Shown piece after piece: positions 27,058-38,607 of a stretch of 64,000 nucleotides of DNA. The position numbers and the translations under genes were made by a program. Origin of the DNA: Rhynchospora pubera (Eukaryota > Streptophyta > Magnoliopsida > Poales > Cyperaceae); contig CM051461.1 of the NCBI GenBank assembly GCA_028095005.1, positions 27,215,432-27,279,431 of the forward strand, written 5' to 3'. The first letter of the stretch is position 1. The number at the start of each line of letters is the position of its first letter. The notes under the pieces were generated by a model. It searched no databases. It saw only the letters and a list, made by a program, of their open reading frames with translations, and had not been told where the DNA came from.

Positions 27058-27914
27058 CAGGGGCGAAGTCATATATAAGTTGGCAGGTCCATGGACCCAC
27101 CTCAATTTTTTTTTTTAATAGATATTGCATTTGTTTGTAATTAAAAAAAATTACAAGAAGTTAGGGACCCATCTCAAAAATTTGAAGGACCCAGCTGAAC
27201 ATGTCGTGTTTGATTTGAATTCCATAACGACGTCTAAAAAATCACATATGGACCCAGGTAAATATTTATTCATGACTAATCCTCTTATTTCTTCCTCCCA
27301 AATAAATTTTATTAAGACAAATTTTAGAATAGAATGAAATATTTTGATGAATAATTATTTCTAGCATATATATACTAGCACGAATCTCGCGCATTGCATG
27401 ATTTGTCAGGACATCATAAATAAAAGATAAAAAATTCAATTCAGATATTATATAAAAACTGCCACTAAAAAATACTAAATATTATTCCTATAAAAAAAAT
27501 TCCAAAAGCCACAAAAGATCAGAAATATTGTGTTTTAAATAGTGACCAAACTTTTTCGTATACCTCCCATATTTATATATCTATAATATAGAAAAATAAG
27601 TGTTCAATAAGATTTCTAATGAACCTATTATGCAAAATTTATGAGAAAAAAAATTCAGAGAAAATTGTTGTACTTTTTTATTGTCTTGATTTTTGAGCTA
27701 TTAGTTTTGTATATTAAGTATATTATTTTAGATTTTTTATGGTTATTATAATATATATTTGATTTCTCATGAATTTTTTTATGTAACATTATTTTAGAGT
27801 TGTTTATTTAAAAATTATTATTATATTATGTATATATTAGACTTTACATCATACGTATGTTTTCAGTAAAAAATTTACGGACCCTGCTGACACGAAATTT
27901 TAGCTTCGCCACTG
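27058..27914. mobile_element. Non-autonomous hAT element, 857 bp
   Basis: The termini CAGGGGCGAAG and CTTCGCCACTG are inverted copies with the CAG start common in plant hAT elements. An exact 8-bp target duplication AATAGGAG flanks it (27,050-27,057 and 27,915-27,922). No transposase is visible. It sits inside the Tourist-like MITE and itself contains a Helitron-like end at 27,375. Confidence 0.85.
27375..27592 (-). mobile_element. Possible small Helitron inside the hAT element
   Basis: On the minus strand the sequence ends GCGCGAGATTCGTGCTAG followed by T, which resembles plant Helitron 3' ends, though the hairpin is degenerate. A TC-start candidate (TCTATATTATAGATATAT on the minus strand) lies at 27,592, giving about 218 bp. 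The base preceding TC is not the expected A, so the 5' boundary is doubtful. Confidence 0.4.
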
Positions 27915-28338
27915 AATAGGAGGAATAGCTTCTTCCTAGACGTAAATTTATTATAAACAATCTAAACTTTTCACAAAATTACACACTTCCCAATACTTTT
28001 CCGTCTAGAAATAGCTTATTCCTCTTATTTCTAAACAATTCAAACAGAGCATAAAGAAGTATATAACTCAAATAACAAAATTAGGTCGTTACATACGTGC
28101 AATTTTATCGCTTCTTCCAATGAAAAAAAAAAACGGAGCATTTTGACGTGTTTGGGTTTACACTTTACACTATGCGTCTATGCAATCTCATTATCTCTTG
28201 ATTCAAATTTTACAAGGTAAATTGGGCTATAAGCGTGCATGAATTATGGATCATCATGGATGTCAGTCTTTTTGGGCCTTTGAAGTTTGAATGAGCAAAC
28301 AATCAAGAGAAACAATTATTTTGAAACAAGCATAACTT

Positions 28339-28550
28339 GGGGTGTGTTTGGAACAAACGCGAACAAGGGATGAACAGGCGGTTCACGAACAGGCCCACGA
28401 ACAACCAAGGCAAATGAGTAGTTCGCCAAAATCTAAAAACAAGGAACAGGGGGAGTAGTTCACAGATCTTCCTGTTCATGCTTTGTTTGGTACCCGCAAA
28501 CTGGCGCTGTTCGCGAACTAGCTGTTCGCGTGCGCTGCCAAACACACCTC
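28339..28550. mobile_element. MITE-like element, GTGTGTTTGG termini
   Basis: GGGGTGTGTTTGG at the left is mirrored by CCAAACACACCTC at the right, about 212 bp apart. The interior is rich in GTTCGCGAAC-type short palindromes. The right end overlaps a 52-bp tandem duplication. No coding capacity. Confidence 0.6.
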
Positions 28551-28644
28551 TTAATTTAATTTCGTTTTGCTGATGACATCTTTTAGGAAGTTGGAATACC
28601 TCTTAATTTAATTTCGTTTTGCTGATGACATCTTTTTGGCAGAT
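28546..28644. repeat. Tandem duplication, period 52 bp
   Basis: ACCTCTTAATTTAATTTCG with the following TTTTGCTGATGACATC occurs twice in a row, starting at 28,546 and 28,598. The second copy is cut short. The repeat begins at the right terminus of the preceding MITE. Confidence 0.85.
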
Positions 28645-28794
28645 ACGCATTAGTTGTGCTGTGTAGTTGAGGCACACAAATCCTAAATGAGTGGTGCAAA
28701 AGTCAAATCCGTTGTTTAACCAACCAAAACATTTTGTCTTCTCAAATGAGAATATTTGTCAAATTTTTTTAGGCTACCTGCTGTCACCGAAGAC

Positions 28795-28975
28795 CAGGGG
28801 CGGATCTACCACCGGGGCGGGTGGGGCTACAGCCCCACCTCACGCCGTCGAGTCATTGGAGCCCCCTTTTAGCCCCAGCTATTTTTTTCTTCCATTGAAG
28901 CACTCAAAAGTGGGGCTGAAGACTTAAACAGAGGTTGTCAGACCCATCTAGATATTTTTTCTAGATCCGCCACTG
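28795..28975. mobile_element. Small hAT MITE, 181 bp
   Basis: CAGGGGCGGATCTA at the left and TAGATCCGCCACTG at the right are inverted copies. An exact 8-bp duplication CCGAAGAC flanks it (28,787-28,794 and 28,976-28,983). The interior is GC-rich with repeated GGGGCT/AGCCCC words. It has the same terminal consensus as the elements at 27,058 and 33,425. Confidence 0.9.
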
Positions 28976-28983
28976 CCGAAGAC

Positions 28984-30690
28984 GTGTCCAGAGAGGAAAT
29001 AGTATAAAAATCAAATAAATATATAGATACAAGATTTAGGTGAACAAAACCACCTCCAACTTGGATTTGGTTATTGGTGATTTCTTTTGCATTTTCTTTT
29101 TTACCAACTGTTATGTTTGTATGTGGACTAATAACACAGGAAATCTAAATGGCGGCCATGAGATGAATTAATTCATGTTCTTGTAAGTGCTCTCAGACAG
29201 ATCAAAATGTTATTATAATATAAATCCTCAAAAGCTATTTCCTAGCTGGATGTTTGCAAATTCGTATTAAAAAAAGCGGTTATGTAATATTGAATATCCC
29301 AGGAGCCTTGCATATACAAATTATTAAAAAATGTTTCCAAGCTCAACCTTTTAACCTGACCATCTAGCTACTACTAGATTTATTTCTCATCACTTATCAG
29401 ATTCATCCTTCAACAAATTTTACTTTATTTTTTGTTAGGTGTGGTAACCATTTTTTTTTTTTTTGAAATAAAAGGAATGTCTAGTTCGCCCATTTCAGAT
29501 TTTTTTTTTGGGATTTGAATAAACTATATACCAAAAATATATTATTATTATTTTCTGTATCTGAGTTAAGTTGACAATGGGCGTTCAAAGAAACAAGAAA
29601 CAAAATGAAAAATGAAAAATTACATATATGCATTTTATTTGATATACGACTTTATAATGTATCAGATTTCATGCAACTTGAGAGTGTTATTTGATATATG
29701 TTCCATGGCAGACTATTAAAATGAGGCCGTCACAAATTTAAATTACCTAAATGTGAAAATAGCTGAAATTACTTTTAACATTTTTAAAATAAAAAATTAG
29801 TTGTGAAAAGTTGCCATATAATAAACTAATTAGTACTATGCATGGCAGTTGCAGCTTTGCTACACTATGTTTTTTTTAGATGACAATAATTTAGTATGAA
29901 CTACCTTAGATTTCTAAATATTATTTATTTCTTAAATTAAATAATGATTGGTACAACTATTTTTACTATATTTAACCAAAAAAGAGAAAACTGTTTTTAA
30001 TTATAGAAAATGTAAAAATTGGAAACTATTTTTAACTAAAAATAGAAAACTATATTTAACCAAAAATGGAAAATACAAAAAATGTAGTCAATTATAGAAA
30101 AAAGTCATGGTTTTTAATTAATACTAGACATAGCAGTCGCAGCTTCGTAACACTATGTTTTTTTAGATTGAAGAATAATCCAATCTGTTTCGACAAATTT
30201 GCCAAAATTTCTAATGTAAAATACAAAAAAAAAAATTTCTTCCCTAGACAACTTGTCAAAATTTGTAGAAAAAAATTGTAAGTTCAAAATAATAATTTCT
30301 ATCATATAAAGTCGTCATATAAATATAAACTTGGCAAAAAAAAAAACTTGTCAAAAGTAACTTCTGACATAAATTCAATCGATTGATCAACGAAAATTGA
30401 AGGACTCAAATAGCATGTCATAGAATGGGATGTTTTTTTTCCTATAAATTAGGCACGAACTACTTTAATAAAAAAAAATTTTAATTAAAAGTCAATGTTG
30501 CCTCGTTTTTTAACTAATAATATAGACTATAGAAAAATTGAAATCATATAACATGGCTCGTAGCAATTTGGCATCTTATAGCATAAACATGGCTAATTGG
30601 GAATCTTGACTATTTTTGTTTGGTAGAGCTGGTCAACGGACGTGAAAAGCACGCCAGTCATTCAAATATCGAAATAGCTTCAATGATTTA

Positions 30691-30751
<61 letters not shown>

Positions 30752-33416
30752 GACATGCAACTATGCAGAGGACAACAATTATTGTAGCGGTAAACAAAGA
30801 CAACTGTGCACCTGCATCCACCTGCACCAATTACCAACTGTATGACCTGATATTTGCTATATTATATATCGGATTGCAAAATCATATATATTCCAGATAA
30901 CATTATGATCAATTTATTTATATTTTTAAGGATCTGATGATTTCATCATGTATGTTTCTTTCTAGTATGAATGACTGCGTGGTTATTAATTGTACTATTT
31001 TACTTGCCATGCGTCTGACTAGCTAGTTAATTTAATTATTCTATAGTTTTCAAAATATCACACTTGGATATTTATATCTCGCAAATATTTGCTAACATAA
31101 TCAATCAAATGCATTGTATCATGACCTTTGACAGAGAAACAGAGGTGGATTAATTTGTAAGTTAGCTCCAGAGGATACTCTTTCTTTATTTAAAAAAAAA
31201 TAGAAAATATTATCGCTAATTTTTATAGTGAAAGCCAATATTTTTTCCTTCTTTAATATTTATGGAAAATTGGAAATAGTCATTTATCTAGTAAAAAAAA
31301 ATACAGCGCCTCTTAAAATCTTTTGTGGGTATTTAAATTAAAACAGATAGCACATACAATTAATAATATTTCAGACAAAATAATATTGACTACATAATAT
31401 GTAATGCATATTTGTTGACCTGATTTATGATGAAAAGCATATATGCTCCGTACGTAGTTCAAGGGAAATTTAAGTACAAGATGGGGATGGTTTAACTTTC
31501 ATCTATTTTCTAATGTTTCTAATGTTCTAGTTGAACCTTCTCAATCAACCACCAAACCGCATTCTGATCTTTAATTTGGGGCTCTAAATCCATCTAATCC
31601 TGTTTCTTTTGTGGGACGTTAAGCAGTTTTTATCAAGGAATCTAAGTACTCTTTTTGTATGTGGATAATTGATTTGTCACTCTCCAGTTCTCCTCATGTC
31701 CACTAATTAATACCTTTCAGACATTATCGCTTACCATCGTCTGTAGCCGAGACATAATTTTGTCGATGCTAACATTGCATCTTCGGTGTCTTTCAGTCCC
31801 CATGGATGGGAAAAGCGGTTGATTAATTATGAAGTTGAGATTTATGTGGTACTAACACGTACACAAATATCTGATAGCTAGGACATAATATGATATAATA
31901 TAAGAAATTATTTATAATTATTTTATAGAGATATATAATATCATATCATTTATACTTGATTTTCATAGATATACAAGTGTTGATATTATGTTAGACACGC
32001 ATTCGATACAATTTTAAGTTTTTAACAATATCTACGCGCGCCACATAAGTTAAATAAATATTTTAAAATACGGTCGTATGGGCTGTATCACATATGAGAT
32101 ATGACCGATGCGGTCAGTAACGTATTTTCAAACGGAGCTAAAGGAATAGGCAAAAGACATCAAATGATGCATCCAGACCAAGTGGCTCGCTACCAAGACA
32201 GGCGACCTGCTTAGAATCCAAACGGCCTATGCAATCACAATAATTGTCTCAATTTCTAAATTCCAACATTCGGGAGAGAGAGATCAAAGTATTTAGCGCA
32301 TTAGGTTTAGATTCCACTGGCTAATTTGTTTTTTTTTTAATATCGACTGGGTAAATTCTTCATAGCGTAACGTGGTTTAGTCGATTGGAATCCTATTTTA
32401 TTTAGTTAAAAAAATTGGGGGCTAGTTTTACTGGAGATTTGAAAATTTCAGAATCATTTCACTAGCTATCCTTGGTATCTAAATTTTTTTTTTTTAAAAA
32501 TGTGCATTTTAATGGAGTGAACTAGTGAAGGTAGGGTCAATTATTGGAGTGAATAGGAATCTCCTTTTCTGATTGTGTCTATTGTCGGATTGAACAGGAA
32601 TATCCTTCTTAATTTTTTTTATTTTGAGGAATAGGAATATCCGTTTGGGTTGGGTCTAGTCAAGTCATTATTCGGTTGTCCCATCTGGCTGCTTTTATTT
32701 CGTTTTTACAGTCTCTGCGTTTAAATATTTCGTGATTTAATAGGATCATTTCGAGATTGAGCATACATTAAATAAAATTCCTTATAAATATAATCTGATC
32801 ATTATTGGATGGTTTTACAAACTTACGAAGCCACATGGATAATCAAACATTTATATTTATCGACTTTGATTTGATGATGTGGCCTGAAGGCCTTTTACCG
32901 GGGACGGGGTGAGATTTTAATTCAACTAAACACATTATACTAATTTTGATAAAATTGTGTCTCAATTAAGCAATTTGCCTTCCAGATAAAAAATTACAAA
33001 TTTAACCACTCATAAAAAAATAATTCCCGGTTCCGCCCGTCTTCTACAATTTTCAACGAGCAGCGAGTACGATTAGAAAGATTATCGACGGACTGTATTT
33101 GTAAATGCTGTCAGACTTTTATAATGAAAAGTAAGTTGTGCCGAAACTATCACCTCTCATTTTAATCTATCTAAATAGTAAATAAAGCACCTGATTTTTA
33201 TTGTTTAAAATTTGTTGAATTTTGTAGTTGGTTATAAAAATTTGACAACATTGTGGCAATAATTCAAATTAGATGGTAGTAATTTTCAATAATAACATCA
33301 CTGTGCCATCACAATAACACGGTCGATATCACTCAACATCGCCTCGTTCGATCTTGACCAAAATATTTCTTCCTTGTTGTAAATTATAAATACATAAAAT
33401 AGTATAATGAGGATAG
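28984..33416. other. Gene-free intergenic DNA with simple repeats
   Basis: No gene is seen. A diverged direct repeat links about 29,840-29,880 and 30,125-30,165 (both contain GCAG followed by an ACACTATGTTTTTTTAGA-like word). A long CT microsatellite is annotated separately. About 32,070-32,132 has a short inverted pair (AAAATACGGTC with GTAACGTATTTT). Confidence 0.5.
30695..30750. repeat. (CT)n microsatellite, about 28 repeats
   Basis: An uninterrupted CT run preceded by CTCCCT. It creates an artificial Arg-Glu repeat frame on the minus strand that should not be called a gene. Confidence 0.97.
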
Positions 33417-33424
33417 CCTATAAT

Positions 33425-35048
33425 CAGGGGCGGATTTAGAGGGGGGCCAGAATAGGCCTGGCCTATGCTGTAATTTAAAATTTTTAATTACAAGTATAAA
33501 AAAATTAGTGTAAACTAATAATATTTTATAAATGGGCCTACTCTATGACAAAGGCCCAACTTCAGGCTTCAGCCCATTAGTTTTATCTTTTTCTTTCTTG
33601 TGTGTATCCATCCATATGATATCCGATCAAATTATTTTATTCCGAAATCATTTACGGCTGTGTGAGGTGACGGGCGAGGGGCGACGGCCAGCGGTGGGCA
33701 ACTGGTTCCTATTCGTCTTCTCCGGCTACCAACAGACAGCGGCCGGCGACACTGCGGTCTGCAGGTCTGCGGCACAGCGGCAGTGTTTCTTAGTTCTTGC
33801 CTTCTCCTTTCTGGCGTTCTCCCATTCTCTGAACAGTGACATTTTCTCTCTTCAAATAAAACAGTGAGTCAGTGAGACAATGACCTTTTCTCACTTTAGG
33901 AAAATTAATTGGTAAATGCTTGATATGTATGTTTAGACTTTAGGCATTAGGTGAATTCAGGACTCTGTAAATTATTTTGGTTAAGTACATGTCATGCCTG
34001 CCATCTCAATTTTAACTGGACATCAAAAGCTATATTGTAAGAAAAATGATTAGAGAGTAATTAAGTAGAAAGGGACCAACTTTTTCCTCTGTAAGCTCGT
34101 GATGCTTGCTTTTTGATAGAGAGATCAAACTCGACCAGCACACCATCTGAAGGTAGATGCTGAGATCCGGATTTGTCGAGCTCCAAGTACATAGTCACAT
34201 AGACACATAGTTCTTGTTCAACTTTCCTTCTGGTTGTAGTTTTAATCTCCTGATATTTTCAAGAAAGTGTATTAGAACCTGAGGAAGAGGGAAGGATAAG
34301 AGGAATTAAAATATTTTAAAATAATGGTCTCGGTGATTGCTGCCAATATCATTTTATAGGAACACTTAGTAGTGCTTGCAGGTTCTATCCCAAAATACAT
34401 CAGCTGGTTCCTTTATGCTTGAGGGATAAAAAAGAGAAATGAACTTCAACAATTGTTTCACTAATGTGATTGTGTGTGTGTGTGGGGGGGGGGGCGAAGG
34501 GGGTGTTGTTTTTCACATACCATGTGTATCCACCAATCTCAAAAGGCTCTGAATAAGCAGTAGGTTTCTTTAGATGGGAAAAATCATCAATGTACCAGCT
34601 GTGGGACCCACTAATTATGTTCTTGGGTATAAAAGTGCTTCTCTCGATGCCATTACAGGCCACCTTTTTGAGATTGATTAATTCTACACCAACTGCTATG
34701 GTATTGTTTACTAGAAATCCGAATGATGGATTCTCCAGTTTCTGGAGTGGTACCATGCATGACACTTCCATTGTACAACAAGTTGTCTGGTAAGTGTGAC
34801 CAAATGTATTGAGAATATAAATTATAAAATTGAACTGCAATACCAGCATGAATATTTTCAGCAACTGGTATATGTATAGGCTATTAGAATGAGAGGTAAT
34901 AAATAGGATCAAATATCATGGATAGAAAGATAGACATTGTTGCATAGAATCTAATTATATATTGTTATTTTTGATAGGTGCCAATCATGAAAAGAAAAAC
35001 CATGGAATTTTTGGCCTACTCCATCTCTAAATCCTGGATCCGCCCCTG
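33425..35048. mobile_element. hAT element carrying a host gene fragment, 1,624 bp
   Basis: The left end CAGGGGCGGATTTAGAGG and the right end CTCTAAATCCTGGATCCGCC followed by CCTG are inverted (the right arm has a five-base insertion). An exact 8-bp duplication CCTATAAT flanks it (33,417-33,424 and 35,049-35,056). The left part holds a GC-rich block (about 33,655-33,790) in otherwise AT-rich DNA. The right part contains an exon of a MATH-domain gene in antisense. No transposase is visible, so it would need help from an autonomous relative. Confidence 0.85.
34521..34786 (-). pseudogene. Captured exon of a MATH/TRAF-like protein gene
   Basis: On the minus strand an exon of 266 bp is bounded by an AG acceptor (ACCAG) and a GTATGTG donor. 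It reads MVPLQKLENPSFGFLVNNTI, then HSWYIDDFSHLKKPTAYSEP and FEIGGYTW. The first part matches the end of one MATH domain (PL..L..P..GFLVN.T pattern) and the second the start of another (W.I..FS.L, then SE.F..GGY.W), as in plant proteins with tandem MATH domains. Such proteins bind partners through TRAF-like folds. It is one internal exon only, so non-functional as a protein, and lies wholly inside a hAT element. A GT microsatellite plus G-run abuts it at about 34,470-34,494. Confidence 0.7.
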
Positions 35049-35051
35049 CCT

Positions 35052-35424
35052 ATAATGCTATACGAGCACGGATGAGTCCCATATCGTTTTCAAATTTTAC
35101 TTTTCAAACATTCTAGATATCAAAATTGTTCAATCTCATCTTTATATTGAAATCTTATATAGGAAACAAATTCTTATATCTTTTTCGAATTTTTTTTAAA
35201 ATTTTAGATTCGTCAATCTAATTCGTTTTGGGCCCTCTATAATAACCATTTTAAAAAAAAACCAAAAGAAATAGTAAAAAGAATTGGAAAACTATAAAAG
35301 TTGGTCTCCAAAAAATTTTAATGTGAAGAATAAATCGAGAACTTCTTATTGATCATTTGAAACATAAAATTTGAAATTTCAATGCGTTGTAGGAGTCCAT
35401 ATGTGCTACGCGCATAGTATTTTA
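35052..35424. mobile_element. Foldback element, diverged copy of the 247-630 family
   Basis: The left end ATAATGCTATACGAGCACGG is mirrored by GTGCTACGCGCATAGTATTT. Inner TATTGAAATCTTATATAGGA followed by AACAAA pairs with TTGGTCTCCAAAAAATTTTA, as in the first copy. The hAT element at 33,425 inserted at or just before its left terminus. No coding capacity. Confidence 0.55.
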
Positions 35425-36372
35425 ACAATTTTCTAGTATGATAGAAATTGTTTGTTTGGATTTTGGATACAACTAAATGCTATTTTATCCAACAGTTGCA
35501 CAATTGTGTCCTGCTTAGTTCCATTTGGTGTAGCAGTGATACAAGGTAGTGGAGTTTTGGAGAAATGTTGGTACTTGGTAGCGACTAGTGAGAGCTAGTT
35601 GCATAATTGATGTTTTCTAATCATAAATGCCAACATTTGTTGTTTTCAAAGGGCGGCGCCGTTCCATCCGTGTTTACCAAAAATAAATGTAAAACAAATT
35701 AATGCTTTTGAATTCCATTAGTTATTCTATATGAAATAATGTGATGACTAGTACGATCAATCTGTTGACTAAACGGACCATATATTAATGTCGACTCATA
35801 GGTATTTATATACTGTTTTGTCGTTGTTACACACGAATTTTGATTTGACGATACAAATAATAACGTAAATCTTAATTTTACCATCTTAAAATAATAATCA
35901 TATTTTTTTTCCCAGCGTCTATGTAGAAAAACAAGAACTGGACACATCCAGTGTGAGCAGCACAGGAGATGTTTAGTTGTTAGTTCAGTCTGTTAAGCAG
36001 TTAGTTAGAGACATTAATTAGCTGTCTGTATCTCTCTTATAAATAGAGGTCGAATCTTGTATACACAGATGATGAAAGAATGAATAGAAATTCAATTTGC
36101 AAGAATGCTTTTTTATGTTTCCTTTAGTCTATTTCGGATTTTTGATCGAATAGAGACAAGAAAAAAGAGCATAAATAATTCAATGCACAATTTGGCATAA
36201 ATTAAAAAACAAACTAATCATGTAATGAAGAACAAATTTAAATTATATTGAAGAACTAATCATAAAACTTAGCTTACCAATTCTATTTTTAATTTTTTCA
36301 CTATTAAGAAAATTGGAAAAGTTCTTCCTTTTCAGACTTTGCATTTTTTTTTGTTTTATTAAATTGTCATGT
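35425..36372. other. Gene-free intergenic DNA
   Basis: No gene or element is recognised. About 35,965-36,090 (TTAGTTAGAGACATTAATTA, then TCTCTTATAAATAGAGG) has the look of an LTR-type promoter/R region, but I could not find a paired LTR. Confidence 0.4.
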
Positions 36373-36493
36373 GGCCGTTTGGATCGCTTAGGAATAAGAG
36401 GAATAATTTTTTTTAGACGAAAATTTATTCCTAACAATTCAAATTCTTCACAAATTAGACTATTCCTCTTATTCCTAAGCGATCCAAACGGCC
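36373..36493. mobile_element. Short near-perfect palindromic MITE, 121 bp
   Basis: GGCCGTTTGGATCGCTTAGG plus AATAAGAGGAATA at the left is an exact inverse of the right end, so the arms are over 30 bp and identical. Only about 55 bp separate them. The intact arms suggest a young element. The target duplication is not clear. It belongs to the same GTTTGGATCG style as 27,028 and 40,796. Confidence 0.8.
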
Positions 36494-36880
36494 CCTATGC
36501 ATTTTACGCTGCCTTACAACGTTACTCTCGGAGTGGGAAAACATTTTTTAGTTGCATTATAAAGAACCCCCTTTTTGTGTTATAACGAAAGTGTCAGCGT
36601 GTCTAATCAAATGGTACTGTCAAGTGTCAACTCAGTTGTTAATCGGGTGGCTTTATTACTCACCTAATTGTGCATTACGACAAAATTGATGTGTACAAGT
36701 ACAGCATTACAACAATAAATAACTCTGATAATCTAACGGCTATAAAAGTCTATTTTCCAAGGACAGGTTATGTTACGAGGCACTTTTGCATGATTATGTG
36801 TTTATTGCTAGTTTTGGCGATGTAACCAAAAAGTTTGAATGGATAACAATTTGGGTCGTTCCATTACAATTTACAACCAA

Positions 36881-37025
36881 TGTTTTCAATAGCCTACCAG
36901 CTAGTGGTCGAAATCTGGTATTTTTCAGTATTTCCCCTCTCTATACCGGATACTTCTGTTTCGGTCACCATTCTGTTACTTGGTATTATCGGAATTTTCT
37001 GATAATCGGTAGGATATTGAAAACA
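36881..37025. mobile_element. MITE-like element, GTTTTCAATACC family, copy 2
   Basis: TGTTTTCAATAGCCTACCAG at the left is mirrored by CGGTAGGATATTGAAAACAG at the right. The interior (GTGGTCGAAATCTGG, ATACCGGATACT, TTTCGGTCACCATTCTG) aligns with 26,826-26,994. More diverged than copy 1. Confidence 0.6.
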
Positions 37026-37542
37026 GAACTGGCCCCATGTGTAGTTTTTGTTACCCCTCTTTGCCTATTGATACTAAGCATGTCTCAACAACTAAACACT
37101 TGTTCATTTGCTCAAAAAGACATTATGATTGAGTCCATCTCACTTTCTGAGGGGAAAAAAAGGCCTTTAAAGTTTAAACATTCATCATTAGATCTTGTTG
37201 TTTTGCATCAAAATACACGATATTGGTAAGAGTTTAGCTGTGTTTTTGTAGGTTGGGATAGAAGTATCTTGTAGAGGCTTGCTGTGAGTTTCTTTTTTGT
37301 TTTGTTTTTTTGAACCATGACTGATTACTACCTGAAATTAGTGTAAGGTATAATTGGTTAAGTTATAACTTTTTCTTTTCTCGACAACAGAAAGATACAT
37401 TTCGAAATGTGAATATCAAGAAATATAGCAGCATCAATTTATGCCACTGCCACAAACTTAAGTGTAACTAAATCAATCATTCATAATAAATTATTTAAAC
37501 GCCGTTAACAATACTACCATGTAATTCGATTCCAATAAAAGA

Positions 37543-37938
37543 TAAAATTGGATATAACCCCACAAATCTTCTTTAATAAGAAATAACTCCTCTAATCTTC
37601 AAAATCAGATATAACCCCTCAAATTATATTCATTAAGGATATAAACCCCTTTGACTAATTTTAATCATATTGTAATTTTTAATAATTTATTTTAAAAATT
37701 TCTGACCAAATTAACCTCAGTCCAAAGGACCTTTAATCTTCCCCTCTAAATCGATAAGTAGGCAGAAAAATAACAATGAGCAATGGCTAAAGGGTACTTT
37801 AGTAAAAAAATTAACAAAAAACAATTTTAAAAATAAAAATTGATTAAAATTTTTCAAAGGGGTTTATCCTTAAAGAATATGATTTGAAGAGTTTATATCT
37901 AATTTTGAAATTTTGAGGGGTTATATCCAAATTTTCCA
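37543..37938. mobile_element. Foldback element with ATATAACCCCTC arms
   Basis: TTGGATATAACCCC and, further in, AGATATAACCCCTCAAA and GGATATAAACCCCTTTGA are mirrored by TCAAAGGGGTTTATCC, TTTGAGGGGTTATATCC and AATTTTCCAAG. Arms are about 110-140 bp with an AT-rich centre. No coding capacity. Confidence 0.6.
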
Positions 37939-38607
37939 AGATTTAACAACAAAAAATAGTAGTCGTGAAAGTTAACGCTGTTAAAAGCAGAGCATTCCCG
38001 TCTAATAAATCAGTGACGCATGCAGACCCAAAACATCCCACTTGTATGCAAATTAATTTCCATTGATACTAACGCTTTGATCAAAATGATTTTCACACAG
38101 AATTTTATTTTACTGAAATTTGATCCGCACTATTTCGTTGGATCTAATAATATGAAAATTCCGATCAAATGAAATAAAATCCTATTGTTTTGATAAAAAA
38201 AAAAGTTTTACAATGAAATGAAATCGGGCGTGAAAAAAAAAAGTAATTTATATCGGGGGCTAGGGCTAAATCTACATTTTTGCGCAGTAATGAATGGGGG
38301 TTGTTTAGGACTTGGGAGTTAAAGTGATAGGGACCACACTTTCTATTCTCTTTAAATATGCAACGCGGTTGCATAAATATACATCCAGTCAAATCCATTC
38401 TAGAGGTATACCGTGTCCGTGTGTACGTGATGTGCTAACTGATATGCTCATACGCACCAGATGCTCCAACTGGCAGTAAAAATATCTTAAATCTTAGAAA
38501 AAAATTTTGGTTATCTTGTTGGTTGCATTTTTTTTATATTCTGTTAATGGAACATGCGCCAACTATTTTTTTTAAAAAAAAATGGAAAAGGTTGCGCAAA
38601 GATTTTA

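Larger units (their letters stand above)
27028..28051. mobile_element. Tourist-like MITE, split by a later hAT insertion
   Basis: The left end GGTCCCGTTTGGATCG follows TAA. The right end TCAAACAGAGCA is followed by TAA, a Harbinger/Tourist-type target site. Subterminal GGGAATAGGAG is mirrored by TATTCCTCTTATTTC. Without the 857-bp insert and its duplication the element would be about 160 bp, the size of its relatives at 36,373 and 42,052. The two ends are diverged, so the element is old. Confidence 0.55.

Noticed and set aside
26778..27140. Open frames of 120 and 88 codons on opposite strands
   Set aside because: Both run through a MITE and into the edge of a hAT element; no domain or splice context.
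30633..30830. Minus-strand frame with an Arg-Glu repeat
   Set aside because: Produced entirely by the CT microsatellite.
33532..33867. 111-codon plus-strand frame in the hAT element
   Set aside because: Hydrophobic and low-complexity with no hAT dimerisation or BED-type motif; more likely element leader sequence.
35965..36090. Possible LTR promoter/R region
   Set aside because: No paired LTR, primer-binding site or polypurine tract could be matched nearby.
36786..37229. 147-codon plus-strand frame
   Set aside because: Spans the second copy of the GTTTTCAATACC MITE and AT-rich flank; no recognisable protein.
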